From: Pelagibacterium montanilacus
GTDB taxonomy: Bacteria > Pseudomonadota > Alphaproteobacteria > Rhizobiales > Devosiaceae
Direction of reading: 5' to 3'
NCBI RefSeq assembly: GCF_003992665.1
Contig: NZ_RZMX01000046.1
Coordinates: forward strand, 124,001 to 188,000
DNA: 64,000 bases
Both the position numbers and the translations under genes were made by a program. The notes beneath the pieces were generated by a model, which worked only from the letters and a program-made list of their open reading frames with translations, had not been told where the DNA came from and ran no database searches. Each line of letters starts with the position of its first letter. The first letter of the stretch is position 1. Shown here in pieces: positions 1 to 10,724 of the stretch.

Positions 1-527
1 TGCAGGCGCTGGATGGCGGAGGTCCGGCCTTGGGGGTGCAGGATGAAGATGTCGGTGTTCTCGCGCCCGCGGAACGCTTCGATGGCCGCCGAGCCGGTAT
101 CGCCCGAGGTGGCGCCCACGATGGTGGCGCGCTGCCCGCGCTGGCCCAGAATGTGATCCATGGCGCGCGCCAGGAACTGCATGGCCACGTCCTTGAAGGC
201 GAGAGTGGGCCCGTGCCAGAGCTCGAGCACGAAATGGCCCGGCGCGATCTGGACGAGGGGCGCGACGGCAGGGTGGCCGAACGTGCCATAGGCCCCATCG
301 ACCATGGCCCTCAAGGCGTCAGGGGCGATCTCCTCGCCGGTAAAGCGGCTCATCACCTCGAAGGCGACGTCCGCATAGGGACGATTGGCGAAGCCCGCGA
401 TCTCCCCGGCGGTGAACTGCGGCCAGGTTTCGGGGACATACAGCCCGCCGTCACGGGCCAGCCCTGCAAGCACGGCATCGCAAAAGCCCAAGACTGGGGC
501 CTGGCCCCGGGTACTCACGTAGCGCAT
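1..527 (-). CDS. thrC: threonine synthase, N-terminal part (truncated by window edge)
   Basis: Threonine synthase is a PLP enzyme converting O-phosphohomoserine to threonine in the cytoplasm. Only the first 175 residues lie in the window and the 3' end is beyond base 1. The frame starts MRYVSTRGQAPVLGF, as the family does. The motif HGPTLAFKD at residues 105-113 contains the PLP-binding lysine (K112), and the glycine-rich GATSGDTGSAA follows near residues 138-148. It sits 36 bp after the SURF1 gene on the same strand, at the end of the cytochrome oxidase cluster, so readthrough from that operon is possible. The visible part is intact and the identity is secure. Confidence 0.95.
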   Translation of the reverse strand, partial: MRYVSTRGQAPVLGFCDAVLAGLARDGGLYVPETWPQFTAGEIAGFANRPYADVAFEVMSRFTGEEIAPDALRAMVDGAYGTFGHPAVAPLVQIAPGHFVLELWHGPTLAFKDVAMQFLARAMDHILGQRGQRATIVGATSGDTGSAAIEAFRGRENTDIFILHPQGRTSAIQRL

Positions 528-563
528 TTATGACGATACCTTCCCGCCGTTGTTGGCCGCACC

Positions 564-1364
564 CTAATCGTCGGCCTGACCCCGGGCAACCCGCCCGTCC
601 CGGCGTCTTTGCCTTGCAAGCCAGAACACCAGCATGACCGGCGTGATCAGCGCGAAGGCGAACCAGGTGCCCGCATATTCCAGGTGCCTGTTTGAGAACC
701 GCAGCTCGGTCTCCCCGCCCTGGGGGAGCCCGTCGGGGCCCGAGGCAATGGCATCGAGGGTGACGGGCAGAACCGGGCGGTCGGCGTCCGCAAGGAACAG
801 TGCCAGACGCTCGGGGTTCCGGATCCATTCACGGCGCCCGGCGATATCGGCCTCGGGCGTGAACGGGCCGGAGCGCTCGGGACGGCGGGCGATGGCCTCG
901 AGCGTGATGGGGTCGCCGGATGCGCCGGGCCCTCCATCCTCGTACTGGCCAACGATATCCTGGGGCACGAAGCCGCGATTAACCCAGACCACCCCGCCAT
1001 CGCCGGTCTGCAGCGGCGCCATGATCCAGTAGCCGATGCCCGAGAACGGGCCGTTGGCGTCGGTTAGGTTGCCGAAGATGACGACGGTCTGGTCGTGGTC
1101 GAACCGACCCGTCACCTCGACCGGGTAGTAGTCCCATTGCGCGGGATCGAGGCTGGCCCATTGATCGCTGGCCGGAAGGGCTCGCGCCGGCTCGTTGATG
1201 CGGGCCTCTGCCGTGGCGATCTCGGCCTGCTTTTCGCCGAGCCGGGAGACCTGCCAGAGCCCGAGATAGACAAAGAGCGCGGTCAGCAGCCCCATCAGAA
1301 TGACGAAGGCCCACTGCCCCGCGGTGCCGAAACCGGGCCTCTGTGTGCGCTGATCGGGGGCCAT
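564..1364 (-). CDS. SURF1 family cytochrome oxidase biogenesis protein
   Basis: SURF1 proteins help insert heme a into subunit I of aa3 oxidases. This 266-residue protein has the family architecture: an N-terminal transmembrane helix at about residues 17-36 containing the signature GLWQ (35-38), a periplasmic domain with the conserved VNRGFVP stretch, and a second helix near residues 232-250 followed by a basic C-terminal tail. It lies immediately after the DUF983 gene (stop 1368) and before thrC, at the end of the ctaC-ctaD-ctaB-coxF-ctaG-ctaE series. Co-transcription and a role in oxidase maturation are inferred from family and position. Confidence 0.92.
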   Translation of the reverse strand: MAPDQRTQRPGFGTAGQWAFVILMGLLTALFVYLGLWQVSRLGEKQAEIATAEARINEPARALPASDQWASLDPAQWDYYPVEVTGRFDHDQTVVIFGNLTDANGPFSGIGYWIMAPLQTGDGGVVWVNRGFVPQDIVGQYEDGGPGASGDPITLEAIARRPERSGPFTPEADIAGRREWIRNPERLALFLADADRPVLPVTLDAIASGPDGLPQGGETELRFSNRHLEYAGTWFAFALITPVMLVFWLARQRRRDGRVARGQADD

Positions 1365-1367
1365 GGG

Positions 1368-1748
1368 TTACTCTTCCCGCTCGCCGGGACCGCCGCCGGG
1401 GCGGGCGCCCTCGTGGAACTGAAGATTGATCATGGCGCCCTTGAACGGGCGCAGCAGCGCCAGCGAGAAAATGAGGGTCGCGGGGAACCACAACAGGATG
1501 TGGACCAGAAAGGAAAAGCCGAACAGCGCGTCGGTGATCAGCCAGAGCAGGACGACGGCCAGCCCCACGGGGAACATGATGAGCACGGCAGGACCATCGC
1601 CGCTGTCGGCGAAGTCGAAATCCAGCCCGCAGACCCCACAGCGATCGGCCACGCTGAGGAAGCCGGAAAACAGACGCCCCTCTCCGCAGTTCGGGCACCG
1701 ACCCTTGAGGCCGGAGACGAGCGGAGAGGGGCGTTGATGAGCGCTCAT
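1368..1748 (-). CDS. DUF983 family zinc-ribbon membrane protein
   Basis: This 126-residue protein starts MSAHQRPSPL. Two CxxC pairs (C18/C21 and C37/C40) form a probable zinc ribbon in the cytoplasmic N-terminus, followed by two transmembrane helices at roughly 53-72 and 77-98 and the family sequence LLRPFKGAMI near the C-terminus. DUF983 proteins commonly sit between cox3 and surf1 in alphaproteobacteria, as here, which suggests a part in oxidase biogenesis, but no biochemical role is known to me. The start was set at the ATG of MSAHQ because the longer open frame upstream is an antisense shadow of ctaE. No clear Shine-Dalgarno is visible, so the start is the weakest part of the call. Confidence 0.88.
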   Translation of the reverse strand: MSAHQRPSPLVSGLKGRCPNCGEGRLFSGFLSVADRCGVCGLDFDFADSGDGPAVLIMFPVGLAVVLLWLITDALFGFSFLVHILLWFPATLIFSLALLRPFKGAMINLQFHEGARPGGGPGEREE

Positions 1749-1800
1749 TGGGGAGATGCCGCACGCTGGCCGGGAGCCAGCCTGCGACCCTTGGCTAGGA

Positions 1801-2637
1801 TCAGTGGACGGCGATCGTCGCGCCCCAGGAGCCCCAGACGTAGATCGAGGCGAAGAGGAACAGCCAGACCACGTCGACGAAGTGCCAGTACCAGGCCGCA
1901 AATTCGAAGCCCAGATGCTGGTTGGGGGTGAAGTGACCGCGATAGACGCGCATCAGGCAGACGAACAGGAACACGGTGCCGATGAAGACGTGGAAACCGT
2001 GGAAGCCCGTGGCCATGAAGAAGGTCGCGCCGTAGATGTTGCGGGCGAAGTCGAAATGGGCCTGGGTGTATTCGATGACCTGCACGAAGCTGAACAGCGC
2101 GCCAAGCAGCACCGTGAGGATCAGGCCCCACTTCAGGCCTTCCCGGTCGTTCTCGAGAATGGCGTGGTGCGCCCAGGTGACGGTGGTTCCCGAAAGCAGC
2201 AGCAACAGGGTGTTGAAGAGCGGCAGGTGCCAGGGATCGAACACCTCGACGCCGACCGGGGGCCAGGCACCGCCGGTGAAGGCGACGCGTGCTTCCTGGA
2301 CGATTTCATCGGGGTAGAACGCGGCGTCGAAATAGGCCCAGAACCACGCCACGAAGAACATGATCTCCGAGGCGATGAACAGGATCATGCCGTAGCGGTG
2401 ATGAAGCTGGACGACCGGGGTGTGGTGGCCGGTTTCCGCTTCGCTGACCACGTCAGACCACCAGGCGAACATGGTGTAGAGCACGCCGACCAGACCGGCC
2501 GCAAAGAGCCAGGGGGCAGAACCGTGCATCCAGAAAATGGCACCAAGCGCCATGACGAAAGCTGCGACGGAGCCGACGAAGGGCCACGGGCTCAGGTCGA
2601 CCAGGTGATAATCATGGTTCTTTGTGTGGGCGGCCAT
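1801..2637 (-). CDS. ctaE: cytochrome c oxidase subunit III
   Basis: This is the seven-helix membrane subunit III of the aa3 oxidase, which stabilises the catalytic core and lines a proton-uptake route. The 278-residue protein has the expected length and order of features: an N-terminal [13 protein letters not shown], a central block with [18 protein letters not shown], and the C-terminal region with [11 protein letters not shown]. It ends with TIAVH, close to family ends. It is separated from ctaG by only 8 bp and lies upstream of the DUF983 gene on the same strand, within one apparent operon. The identification is secure. Confidence 0.97.
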   Translation of the reverse strand: MAAHTKNHDYHLVDLSPWPFVGSVAAFVMALGAIFWMHGSAPWLFAAGLVGVLYTMFAWWSDVVSEAETGHHTPVVQLHHRYGMILFIASEIMFFVAWFWAYFDAAFYPDEIVQEARVAFTGGAWPPVGVEVFDPWHLPLFNTLLLLLSGTTVTWAHHAILENDREGLKWGLILTVLLGALFSFVQVIEYTQAHFDFARNIYGATFFMATGFHGFHVFIGTVFLFVCLMRVYRGHFTPNQHLGFEFAAWYWHFVDVVWLFLFASIYVWGSWGATIAVH

Positions 2638-2645
2638 GTCTGCGC

Positions 2646-3197
2646 TTATCCCCGTTCGGTATGATGGAATGTGTACGACAACGTGATGTGCTGGATCGTA
2701 CGAAGTTCGGTGTCGAGATCAATATCGGGATCGACGAAATATGTCACCGGCATTTCCACCGATTCGTGCGGTGCCAGCGTCTGCTCGGTAAAGCAGAAGC
2801 ACTCGATCTTGTTGAAGTAGATCCCGGTTGCGTCCGGCGTGACGTTAAAGCTCGCCGTGGTCGAGATCGGCTGGTTGGACATGTTGGTCGCGCGGTAGAC
2901 AACGGTCCGGGTCATGCCGATGGGGTCGGTCTCGACCCGCGAGGGCACGACGCGCAGCGGCAGGCCCGGGGAAATGGTGGCATCGAACCGAACGGCCATC
3001 TCGCGATCGAGCACGCCCTTTCCATTGCTGCCCGCGATCTGGGTGGTCCCGCCATAGCCGGTCACCCGGCAGAAGAGGTCGTAAAGGGGAACAGCAGCAA
3101 ACGACATGCCCAGCATGAACAGGGCAAATGCCGCAGCCGATATGACGATCTTGCGATTGGAGCGCCGGGGGGCGACCGCGGGATCGATAGTGGCCAT
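2646..3197 (-). CDS. ctaG: cytochrome c oxidase assembly protein CtaG/Cox11
   Basis: CtaG (Cox11) is a membrane-anchored copper chaperone that helps form the CuB site of subunit I. The 183-residue protein has a short cytoplasmic N-terminus, one transmembrane helix (about 15-36) and a periplasmic beta domain. The copper-binding CFCF pair is at residues 133-136 and a further conserved cysteine is at C43. The ATG of MATIDPAV was chosen because it follows a good ribosome site (GGGAGCGAGGCG); longer frames upstream overlap coxF. The gene follows coxF by 11 bp and precedes ctaE by 8 bp. Confidence 0.95.
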   Translation of the reverse strand: MATIDPAVAPRRSNRKIVISAAAFALFMLGMSFAAVPLYDLFCRVTGYGGTTQIAGSNGKGVLDREMAVRFDATISPGLPLRVVPSRVETDPIGMTRTVVYRATNMSNQPISTTASFNVTPDATGIYFNKIECFCFTEQTLAPHESVEMPVTYFVDPDIDLDTELRTIQHITLSYTFHHTERG

Positions 3198-3208
3198 CGC
3201 CTCGCTCC

Positions 3209-3373
3209 CTATATGGCGCGGACAAGCACGGCGGGGCCGAGCTTGACGACCGTGATGACGTAGAACAACAGCACCAGCGCGGCGAGCGAGAGCCCGATGG
3301 CGATCGAACGGCGGCGCTGCCGCTTGCGGGCGATATCGTGCGAGATCATTGCCTTTTCGTCCTTCATGTTCAT
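3209..3373 (-). CDS. coxF: CoxF-like small membrane protein
   Basis: A 54-residue protein begins [17 protein letters not shown], then has a basic stretch (RKRQRRR) and one hydrophobic helix at about residues 24-45, ending LVRAI. It lies exactly where alphaproteobacterial oxidase operons carry the tiny coxF gene, between ctaB and ctaG. Its ATG overlaps the ctaB stop as ATGA, which implies translational coupling. A second in-frame ATG six bases downstream is an alternative start. The function of CoxF is not established to my knowledge; an oxidase assembly or accessory role is inferred from conserved position. The basic residues before the helix predict a cytoplasmic N-terminus. Confidence 0.85.
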   Translation of the reverse strand: MNMKDEKAMISHDIARKRQRRRSIAIGLSLAALVLLFYVITVVKLGPAVLVRAI

Positions 3374-4302
3374 TGCGCGGCCCCAAGCCAGAATGCCAGA
3401 CCGCTATCGGCCAGCAGCGCAACGAAAAGCACGAACAGGTACCCGAGAGAATAGGTGAAAAGGACGCGGGCCCGGCGCTTCATTTCCACGCCCTCGGCCA
3501 TGCGCAGCCGCACGGCGAGAATCGCGAAACCAGCACCCAGGACGGCGGCGGCAAGGCCATAGACCATGCCCGCAAGGCCGGTGAGAACCGGGCCGAACGC
3601 GGTCGCGCACAGAAGGACCGTGTAGACGACGATCTGATTCTGGGTCACTCGCTCGCCCGCGACATTGGGAAGCATGGGGATGCCCGCTGCCTCGTAATCG
3701 CCCTTCTTGTAGAGCGCCAGAGCCCAGAAGTGCGGAGGCGTCCACAGAAAGATGATCATGAAGAGGATCAGCGCATCGATCGAGACAGTGCCGGTAACCG
3801 CCGCCCAGCCGATCATCGGGGGGAAGGCGCCGGCCGCGCCGCCGATGACGATGTTCTGGGGCGTCGAGCGCTTGAGCCAGACCGTATAGACCACGGCGTA
3901 GAAAAAGATGGTGAACGCGAGGAGCCCGGCGGCGACCCAATTGGTCGCGAGCCCGAGGGTGATTACAGAGAAGGCCGACAGCGTCATCCCGAAGGCGAAG
4001 GCCTCCTCGCGCGGGACGCGACCGGAGGGAATCGGGCGGTTAATGGTGCGGCTCATCACCGCGTCGATGTCGGAATCGTACCACATGTTGAGCGCACCCG
4101 ATGCGCCGGCGCCGATGGCGATGCACAGGATGGCAACGAAGCCGAGAACCGGATGGATGGCCTGGGGTGCGACGATAAGGCCCACAAACGCCGTGAACAC
4201 GACCAGAGACATGACCCGCGGCTTGAGAAGCGCGAAGTAGTCTTCGATCCGGGCCTCGTCAGCTATCGAGGCCGTGCGGTCATGTCCGTCCATATAGACC
4301 AA
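3370..4302 (-). CDS. ctaB: protoheme IX farnesyltransferase (heme O synthase)
   Basis: CtaB farnesylates heme B to heme O, the precursor of heme A for subunit I. The 310-residue UbiA-superfamily protein has multiple transmembrane helices and the two aspartate-rich motifs: [12 protein letters not shown] near residues 72-83 and a later [14 protein letters not shown] region typical of CyoE/CtaB. An internal ATG at the fourth codon (MDGHD) is a possible alternative start. It is downstream of ctaD, separated by 82 bp that contain a long imperfect hairpin, and overlaps coxF by 4 bp at its end. Confidence 0.96.
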   Translation of the reverse strand: MVYMDGHDRTASIADEARIEDYFALLKPRVMSLVVFTAFVGLIVAPQAIHPVLGFVAILCIAIGAGASGALNMWYDSDIDAVMSRTINRPIPSGRVPREEAFAFGMTLSAFSVITLGLATNWVAAGLLAFTIFFYAVVYTVWLKRSTPQNIVIGGAAGAFPPMIGWAAVTGTVSIDALILFMIIFLWTPPHFWALALYKKGDYEAAGIPMLPNVAGERVTQNQIVVYTVLLCATAFGPVLTGLAGMVYGLAAAVLGAGFAILAVRLRMAEGVEMKRRARVLFTYSLGYLFVLFVALLADSGLAFWLGAAQ

Positions 4303-4323
4303 AAATGATCTCCGAGCTCTTGA

Positions 4324-4382
4324 AGCGACCAGTGAGTAGCGGACGGGGCCTTGGCCTGCCGCCCGCTACCTGGCTTGTCGCT
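4324..4382 (-). promoter_or_regulatory. long imperfect inverted repeat in the ctaD-ctaB spacer
   Basis: The left arm 4324-4342 and right arm 4363-4382 are imperfect reverse complements (AGCGAC...GTAGCGG against CCGCTAC...GTCGCT). They would form a stem of about 18-20 bp around a 20-base GC-rich loop in the oxidase mRNA. The minus strand has no T-run after it, so it does not look like a simple terminator. A processing or stabilising element separating ctaD from ctaB expression is inference. Confidence 0.5.
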
Positions 4383-4384
4383 CC

Positions 4385-6984
<2,600 letters not shown>

Positions 6985-7293
6985 CTGGACTTCTCCTGAA
7001 CGTTTTTATTTTCTGGCCCCCATTACCGACCGGGTGCGCATGACAAATGCCGCACGCGCCCGACTCATGTGCTGGGTGCAGGGTTTTCCGGGTGTCAGCT
7101 AAACCACATCCCGCCCCGCAAGGCAATTGAGCACAGGGGTGCCAGCCGTGCGTCATTTTTGCGCCCCCGCGCCACACCCCTGCCCCACTCGTGGGTTTGA
7201 TGACCACAGACGTGGCCATGGCCGACGTTGACAAATCACCGGCACACCGCACACAAAGGCCCGTCGGCCTGACCGTCCCCAGGAGAGTTTTCC
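6985..7293. other. divergent spacer between ctaC and the IalB-like gene
   Basis: This 309-base spacer should carry promoters for both the minus-strand oxidase operon and the plus-strand IalB-like gene. I see no gene in it. A TTGACA hexamer is at 7228-7233 on the plus strand but lacks a good -10 hexamer at standard spacing. A ribosome site AGGAGAG at 7281-7287 serves the GTG start at 7294. No palindromic operator stands out. Confidence 0.4.
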
Positions 7294-7812
7294 GTGACGC
7301 GCCCCATCCTTCCCATCCTGCTGCTCGCTTTCGGCGCCGCCCTTGTGCTTGCAACGATGGTCATTAGCCCGGCGGCTCATGCACAGGGTTCTGTCCGATC
7401 CCAGCACGGGGACTGGCAGATGAGCTGCGACATGCTCCCGGGCGCCAACGAAGAGCAGTGCGCGCTGATCCAGAACGTGACCGCGGAGGACCAGCCCAAT
7501 GTCGCCCTCTCGGTGATCGTGCTCAAGACGGCCGACGAGCAGGCCCGCCTGTTGCGCGTGCTGGCCCCGCTCGGCATCCTTCTGCCCAACGGGCTGGGGC
7601 TCAATATCGACGGCGAGGATCAGGGGCGCGTGGCGTTCGTGCGCTGCCTGCCCAATGGCTGCGTGGCCGAAGTGGTCATGGACGAGGCCCTGATCGACCA
7701 GTTGTCAGAGGGCGACTCGGGAATCTTCATCGTCTTCAAGACGCCCGAAGAGGGCATCGGCATCCCGGTTTCGCTCGACGGCTTCGCTGAGGGCTTTGCC
7801 GCCCTGCCCTGA
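7294..7812 (+). CDS. invasion-associated locus B (IalB) family periplasmic protein
   Basis: This 172-residue protein starts at a GTG preceded by AGGAGAG. An N-terminal signal peptide (about residues 1-31, ending SPAAHAQG) is followed by a compact domain with the IalB-family pattern: HGDWQMSCD, an NVTAEDQPNVALSV segment, RVLAPLGILLPNGLGLNIDG and a C-terminal VFKTPEEGIGIPVSL. Paired cysteines (CDMLPG, CALIQ, CLPNGC) suggest disulfides in the periplasm. The name comes from Bartonella. In free-living Rhizobiales these proteins are common and of unknown function, so an invasion role should not be assumed here. It is monocistronic between the divergent oxidase operon and a convergent DUF1127 gene. 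Confidence 0.88.
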   Translation: MTRPILPILLLAFGAALVLATMVISPAAHAQGSVRSQHGDWQMSCDMLPGANEEQCALIQNVTAEDQPNVALSVIVLKTADEQARLLRVLAPLGILLPNGLGLNIDGEDQGRVAFVRCLPNGCVAEVVMDEALIDQLSEGDSGIFIVFKTPEEGIGIPVSLDGFAEGFAALP

Positions 7813-7833
7813 GTTCTTTCCTCACTCGGACAT

Positions 7834-7862
7834 GAAAAAGCCGGACCCGCTGGGGCCCGGCT
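7834..7862 (-). terminator. Rho-independent terminator for the DUF1127 gene
   Basis: On the minus strand an AGCCGG...CCGGCT stem with GGGCCCCAGCGGGTCC inside is followed directly by TTTTTC. It lies about 125 bp downstream of the DUF1127 stop and just after the convergent IalB-like gene, so it probably closes the minus-strand transcript. Confidence 0.7.
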
Positions 7863-7988
7863 CTGGGGTCAGGAAACGGGGTCGAAAAGGCAAATCAACC
7901 CTGTTCCGTCAGGTCCGGCTCGTTGGTGGGCCTGCGCCGGCAAAAACGCGAGGGCCCGAACCAGACCTATATCGGCTTCGGCAAGGGG

Positions 7989-8192
7989 TCACCGAAGCCA
8001 ATCTGTTGCGCGTTGCGCGCGCCGGGCGGACAAGACATCGGCCGCATTGCCGCCCTCCCGCAGCGCATCCGCGATATCGAAACGGGTCAGACCCAAATCG
8101 CTCAGACGAGCTGCATCCAATGTCATCAGGGCACGAAGGCTGCCACGACCAACACCGCCATTGCGCCGAAACCTGGTAAAGAATGCAGTCAT
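7989..8192 (-). CDS. DUF1127 family small protein
   Basis: A 67-residue, arginine-rich protein with the DUF1127 signature LRALMTLDAARLSDLGLTRFDIADAL split as LRALMTLDAARL and SDLGLTRFDIADAL. The start at MTAFFTRF has GGAGG just upstream; longer frames extend into the LysR promoter. DUF1127 proteins of alphaproteobacteria are small basic proteins, and one Rhodobacter member (CcaF1) has been reported as an RNA-binding regulator. Whether that holds here is unknown. It is transcribed divergently from the LysR gene, with an intervening dyad, so control by that regulator is plausible. About 125 bases of 3' untranslated sequence lie before the terminator. Confidence 0.82.
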   Translation of the reverse strand: MTAFFTRFRRNGGVGRGSLRALMTLDAARLSDLGLTRFDIADALREGGNAADVLSARRAQRATDWLR

Positions 8193-8295
8193 TTTCAAGG
8201 CCTCCGAAGCGCCGATGCGCTCGCTGTCTCGCCAAGGCTCCTCGTGAGCCGGCAAGCGAGCAGATAGGGCCTTGCGGCACATTAATCAATTGAAT

Positions 8296-8321
8296 AGAAG
8301 TCATTGTTGTCATCAACTTCT
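8296..8321. promoter_or_regulatory. nested dyad, candidate LysR operator
   Basis: AGAAGT (8296-8301) and ACTTCT (8316-8321) are perfect inverted arms, and GTTG (8306-8309) pairs with CAAC (8314-8317) inside them. The region is AT-rich compared with its surroundings and lies between the divergent DUF1127 and LysR genes, overlapping the expected LysR translation start. This is the usual place for an autoregulatory LysR site. The assignment is inference. Confidence 0.5.
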
Positions 8322-8324
8322 GTG

Positions 8325-9230
8325 ATGAATGCCATGGCCAGTCCTCTCGATCTCGACCAGCTCCAGACCTTCTGCGCGATCGCCGATTGCAGCAGCTTCA
8401 CCGAAGCGGCAAAGCGGGTCTACAAGACCCAGTCGGCGGTCTCGATGCAGATCAAGCGGCTCGAAGAGCGGCTGGGGCGCCCGCTTTTCTTAAGGGAAGG
8501 CCGCCGGATCGCGCTGACCGGTGACGGCGAGGCCGTCTATGCGCGGGCACGGCGGATGCTCAAGCTCAACGCGGAAATCATGGATCTCTTTTCCAGCGAG
8601 GACCTTGCGGGCAATATCCGGTTCGGCGTGCCCGACGACTACGCGGTCAAGCTTTTGCCGATCATCCTCTCGGGCTTCCAGCGCACCCACCCCAAGATCA
8701 TGGTCGATGTGCGCTGCCAGCCGTCCGAAGAGCTGCTCGAGGGCATGCGGTCAGGCAAGTACGACATCATCGTCTTCACCCAGGGGACGATGCATGAATT
8801 CGGCGAGCTGTTCCGGACCGAGCGCATGTTCTGGGTCGCCTCTCATGGCGGACAGGCGCTGGCGACCGAACCGCTGCCGCTAGCGTGCGGACCGCAATAC
8901 TGCATCTGGCGGGCCGATGCGGTCGAAGCGCTCAGCCGCATAAATCGCGATTTCAGGATCGCCTATACGTCCTCGAACGCGACCGCGATCTCGAGCGCGG
9001 TGCTGTCGGACCTCGCCGTGGGTTTCCTGCCCGAAAGCGCCATCCAGCCCGGCATGCGGGTGATCGCCGAAGACATCAAGCTGCCAAGGCTCCAGGACGC
9101 CCAGATCGCGCTTCTGCGCGCCTCACACGCCTATGGCGGGATCTACGATGCGCTGGTGACCCACATCACGGGGAACATGGGCAATCTCTCGGGCGCGCGC
9201 AGCGTGGGGGATACCGCCGCGGCGGAGTGA
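8325..9230 (+). CDS. LysR family transcriptional regulator
   Basis: A one-domain winged helix-turn-helix at the N-terminus (DLDQLQTFCAIADCSSFTEAA, helix 3 around KTQSAVSMQIKRLEERLG) is followed by a periplasmic-binding-protein-like effector domain. The start at 8325 or the ATG at 8334 (MASPLDLDQL) are both possible and neither has a clear ribosome site; I use 8325, giving 301 residues. The gene is divergent from a DUF1127 gene and converges on gshA, whose stop is 11 bp away. The ligand is unknown. By the usual LysR logic it should control itself and the divergent DUF1127 gene through the 8296-8321 dyad. Confidence 0.9.
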   Translation: MNAMASPLDLDQLQTFCAIADCSSFTEAAKRVYKTQSAVSMQIKRLEERLGRPLFLREGRRIALTGDGEAVYARARRMLKLNAEIMDLFSSEDLAGNIRFGVPDDYAVKLLPIILSGFQRTHPKIMVDVRCQPSEELLEGMRSGKYDIIVFTQGTMHEFGELFRTERMFWVASHGGQALATEPLPLACGPQYCIWRADAVEALSRINRDFRIAYTSSNATAISSAVLSDLAVGFLPESAIQPGMRVIAEDIKLPRLQDAQIALLRASHAYGGIYDALVTHITGNMGNLSGARSVGDTAAAE

Positions 9231-9240
9231 TCTGGCTCGT

Positions 9241-10620
9241 TCAGGCCGCATCCCGCGCCATGGGATGGTCGGCAAAGACGCGCGAAGCGTCCCCGTTCCA
9301 GGGCCCGTGGTACAGGTCGAGCAGGCGCTCGGCCGGTGTCTTGCCGCATTGAAGCGTGTATTCGAGCGGCGAGAGGAACACGGTTTCGTCCGCACCTTCC
9401 CAGTTGCGACGTCCCCGCGCCTTGAGCCCCGACCGCGAAATGGCGACCACCTCGCGGGCGACGTCCATGAGCGTTCCATCGCGGAAGGGTGTAGAGAGCG
9501 CGTGACGGGCCACGCCATCGCGAAGGCTCTGGCGTTCCTCGTTCGTCCAGTCCCGGACCAGGGACCAGGCGGCTTCGAGCGCGGCATCGTCGTAGAGCAG
9601 CCCCACCCAGAAGGCGGGCAGCGCGCAGACGCCGCGCCAGGGCGCGCCATCGGCGCCGCGCATCTCAAGGAACTGCTTGAGCCGCACTTCGGGGAAGAGA
9701 GTCGAGAGGTGGTCTTCCCAGTCCTTGAGCGTGGGGAGTTCACCGGGGCGCTGGGGCAGCTTGCCTTCAAGAAAGGCCTTGAAGCTCTCGCCGGCGCAAT
9801 CGATGTATTGCCCGTCGCGGACGATGAAATACATCGGCACGTCCAGCGCGTAATCCACATAGCGCTCGAACCCCATGCCGTCCTCGAAGGCGAAGGCAAG
9901 CATGCCGGTGCGCTCGGCGTCGGTGTTGAGCCAGATGTTTGAGCGGTAGGAGAGATAGCCCGAGGGCTTGCCCTCGAGGAAGGGCGAATTGGCGAATAGC
10001 GCCGTGGCCAGCGGCTGCAGGGCCAGCCCGACCCGCAGCTTCTTGACCATGTCGGTTTCTGAGGAAAAGTCGAGATTGACCTGCACGGTGCAGGACCGGA
10101 ACATCATCGAGGTGCCCAGCGTGCCCACCTTCTCCATATAGGGCTTCATGATCGCGTAGCGCGATTTGGGCATGATGGGGATGTCCTCGAGCCGCCAGGT
10201 CGGGGTAACGCCCAGACCGAGAAACTCGATGCCCATGGGCTCGGTGAACTTGCGCAAAAGCTTGAGGTGATCGTTGGTCTCGACGCAGGTTTCATGAAGG
10301 GTCTCGAGCGGCGCGCCCGAGAGCTCGAACTGGCCACCCGGCTCGAGCGAGATGGCGCCGCCGCCCAGGGGGTTGTTGAGCCCGATCACCTTGCCCTTGT
10401 CGTAATAGGGGGTCCAGGCGGTCTCTGCCTGCACCCGGTCGAGCAGGGCTCCGATGCCGTTCTCACCCTCATAGGGCACGGGCATGCGCGTGTCCGAGAA
10501 GAAGGTGAACTTCTCGTGCTCGGTGCCGATGCGCCAGTCCTCGACCGGCTTGTTGCCGCGCGCGAGCGCTTCGATCAGTTGACCGCGCGATTCGATGTGC
10601 GGGGAAGGAGTATCGACCAT
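9241..10620 (-). CDS. gshA: glutamate-cysteine ligase (GCS2, plant/alphaproteobacterial type)
   Basis: This cytoplasmic ATP-dependent ligase makes gamma-glutamylcysteine, the first step of glutathione synthesis. The 459-residue protein matches the plant and alphaproteobacterial GshA length. Visible blocks are GTEHEKF near residue 33, NNPLGGGAISLEPGGQFELS near 81-100, FRSCTVQVNLDFSSE with the redox-relevant cysteine around 175, and EMRGADGAPWRG near 313. The start MVDTPSPHIESRGQL follows a reasonable site. It lies downstream of rsmE on the same strand, with a 104-bp spacer holding a perfect 8-bp dyad, and converges with the LysR gene. Confidence 0.95.
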   Translation of the reverse strand: MVDTPSPHIESRGQLIEALARGNKPVEDWRIGTEHEKFTFFSDTRMPVPYEGENGIGALLDRVQAETAWTPYYDKGKVIGLNNPLGGGAISLEPGGQFELSGAPLETLHETCVETNDHLKLLRKFTEPMGIEFLGLGVTPTWRLEDIPIMPKSRYAIMKPYMEKVGTLGTSMMFRSCTVQVNLDFSSETDMVKKLRVGLALQPLATALFANSPFLEGKPSGYLSYRSNIWLNTDAERTGMLAFAFEDGMGFERYVDYALDVPMYFIVRDGQYIDCAGESFKAFLEGKLPQRPGELPTLKDWEDHLSTLFPEVRLKQFLEMRGADGAPWRGVCALPAFWVGLLYDDAALEAAWSLVRDWTNEERQSLRDGVARHALSTPFRDGTLMDVAREVVAISRSGLKARGRRNWEGADETVFLSPLEYTLQCGKTPAERLLDLYHGPWNGDASRVFADHPMARDAA

Positions 10621-10697
10621 GCAAAACCTCTGGTCCCGGGATAGGGTGCCGGGACGTTTTCCGCGACAATAGCGGCCCGGTGCGACAGATCAATCCT

Positions 10698-10721
10698 CTT
10701 TATCGTAAAACACCGATAAAG
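10698..10721. promoter_or_regulatory. perfect 8-bp dyad between rsmE and gshA
   Basis: CTTTATCG (10698-10705) and CGATAAAG (10714-10721) are exact inverted repeats separated by 8 bases. They lie just 3 bases beyond the rsmE stop and 78 bp upstream of gshA. No T-run follows on the minus strand, so this may be an operator for gshA or an mRNA 3'-end hairpin of rsmE. The sequence alone does not decide. Confidence 0.45.
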
Positions 10722-10724
10722 CAA

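Noticed and set aside
7228-7250. TTGACA with possible promoter upstream of the IalB-like gene
   Set aside because: There is no acceptable -10 hexamer at 16-18 bp spacing.
7294-7812. Virulence role of the IalB-like protein
   Set aside because: The family is common in free-living Rhizobiales and nothing in the neighbourhood suggests invasion.
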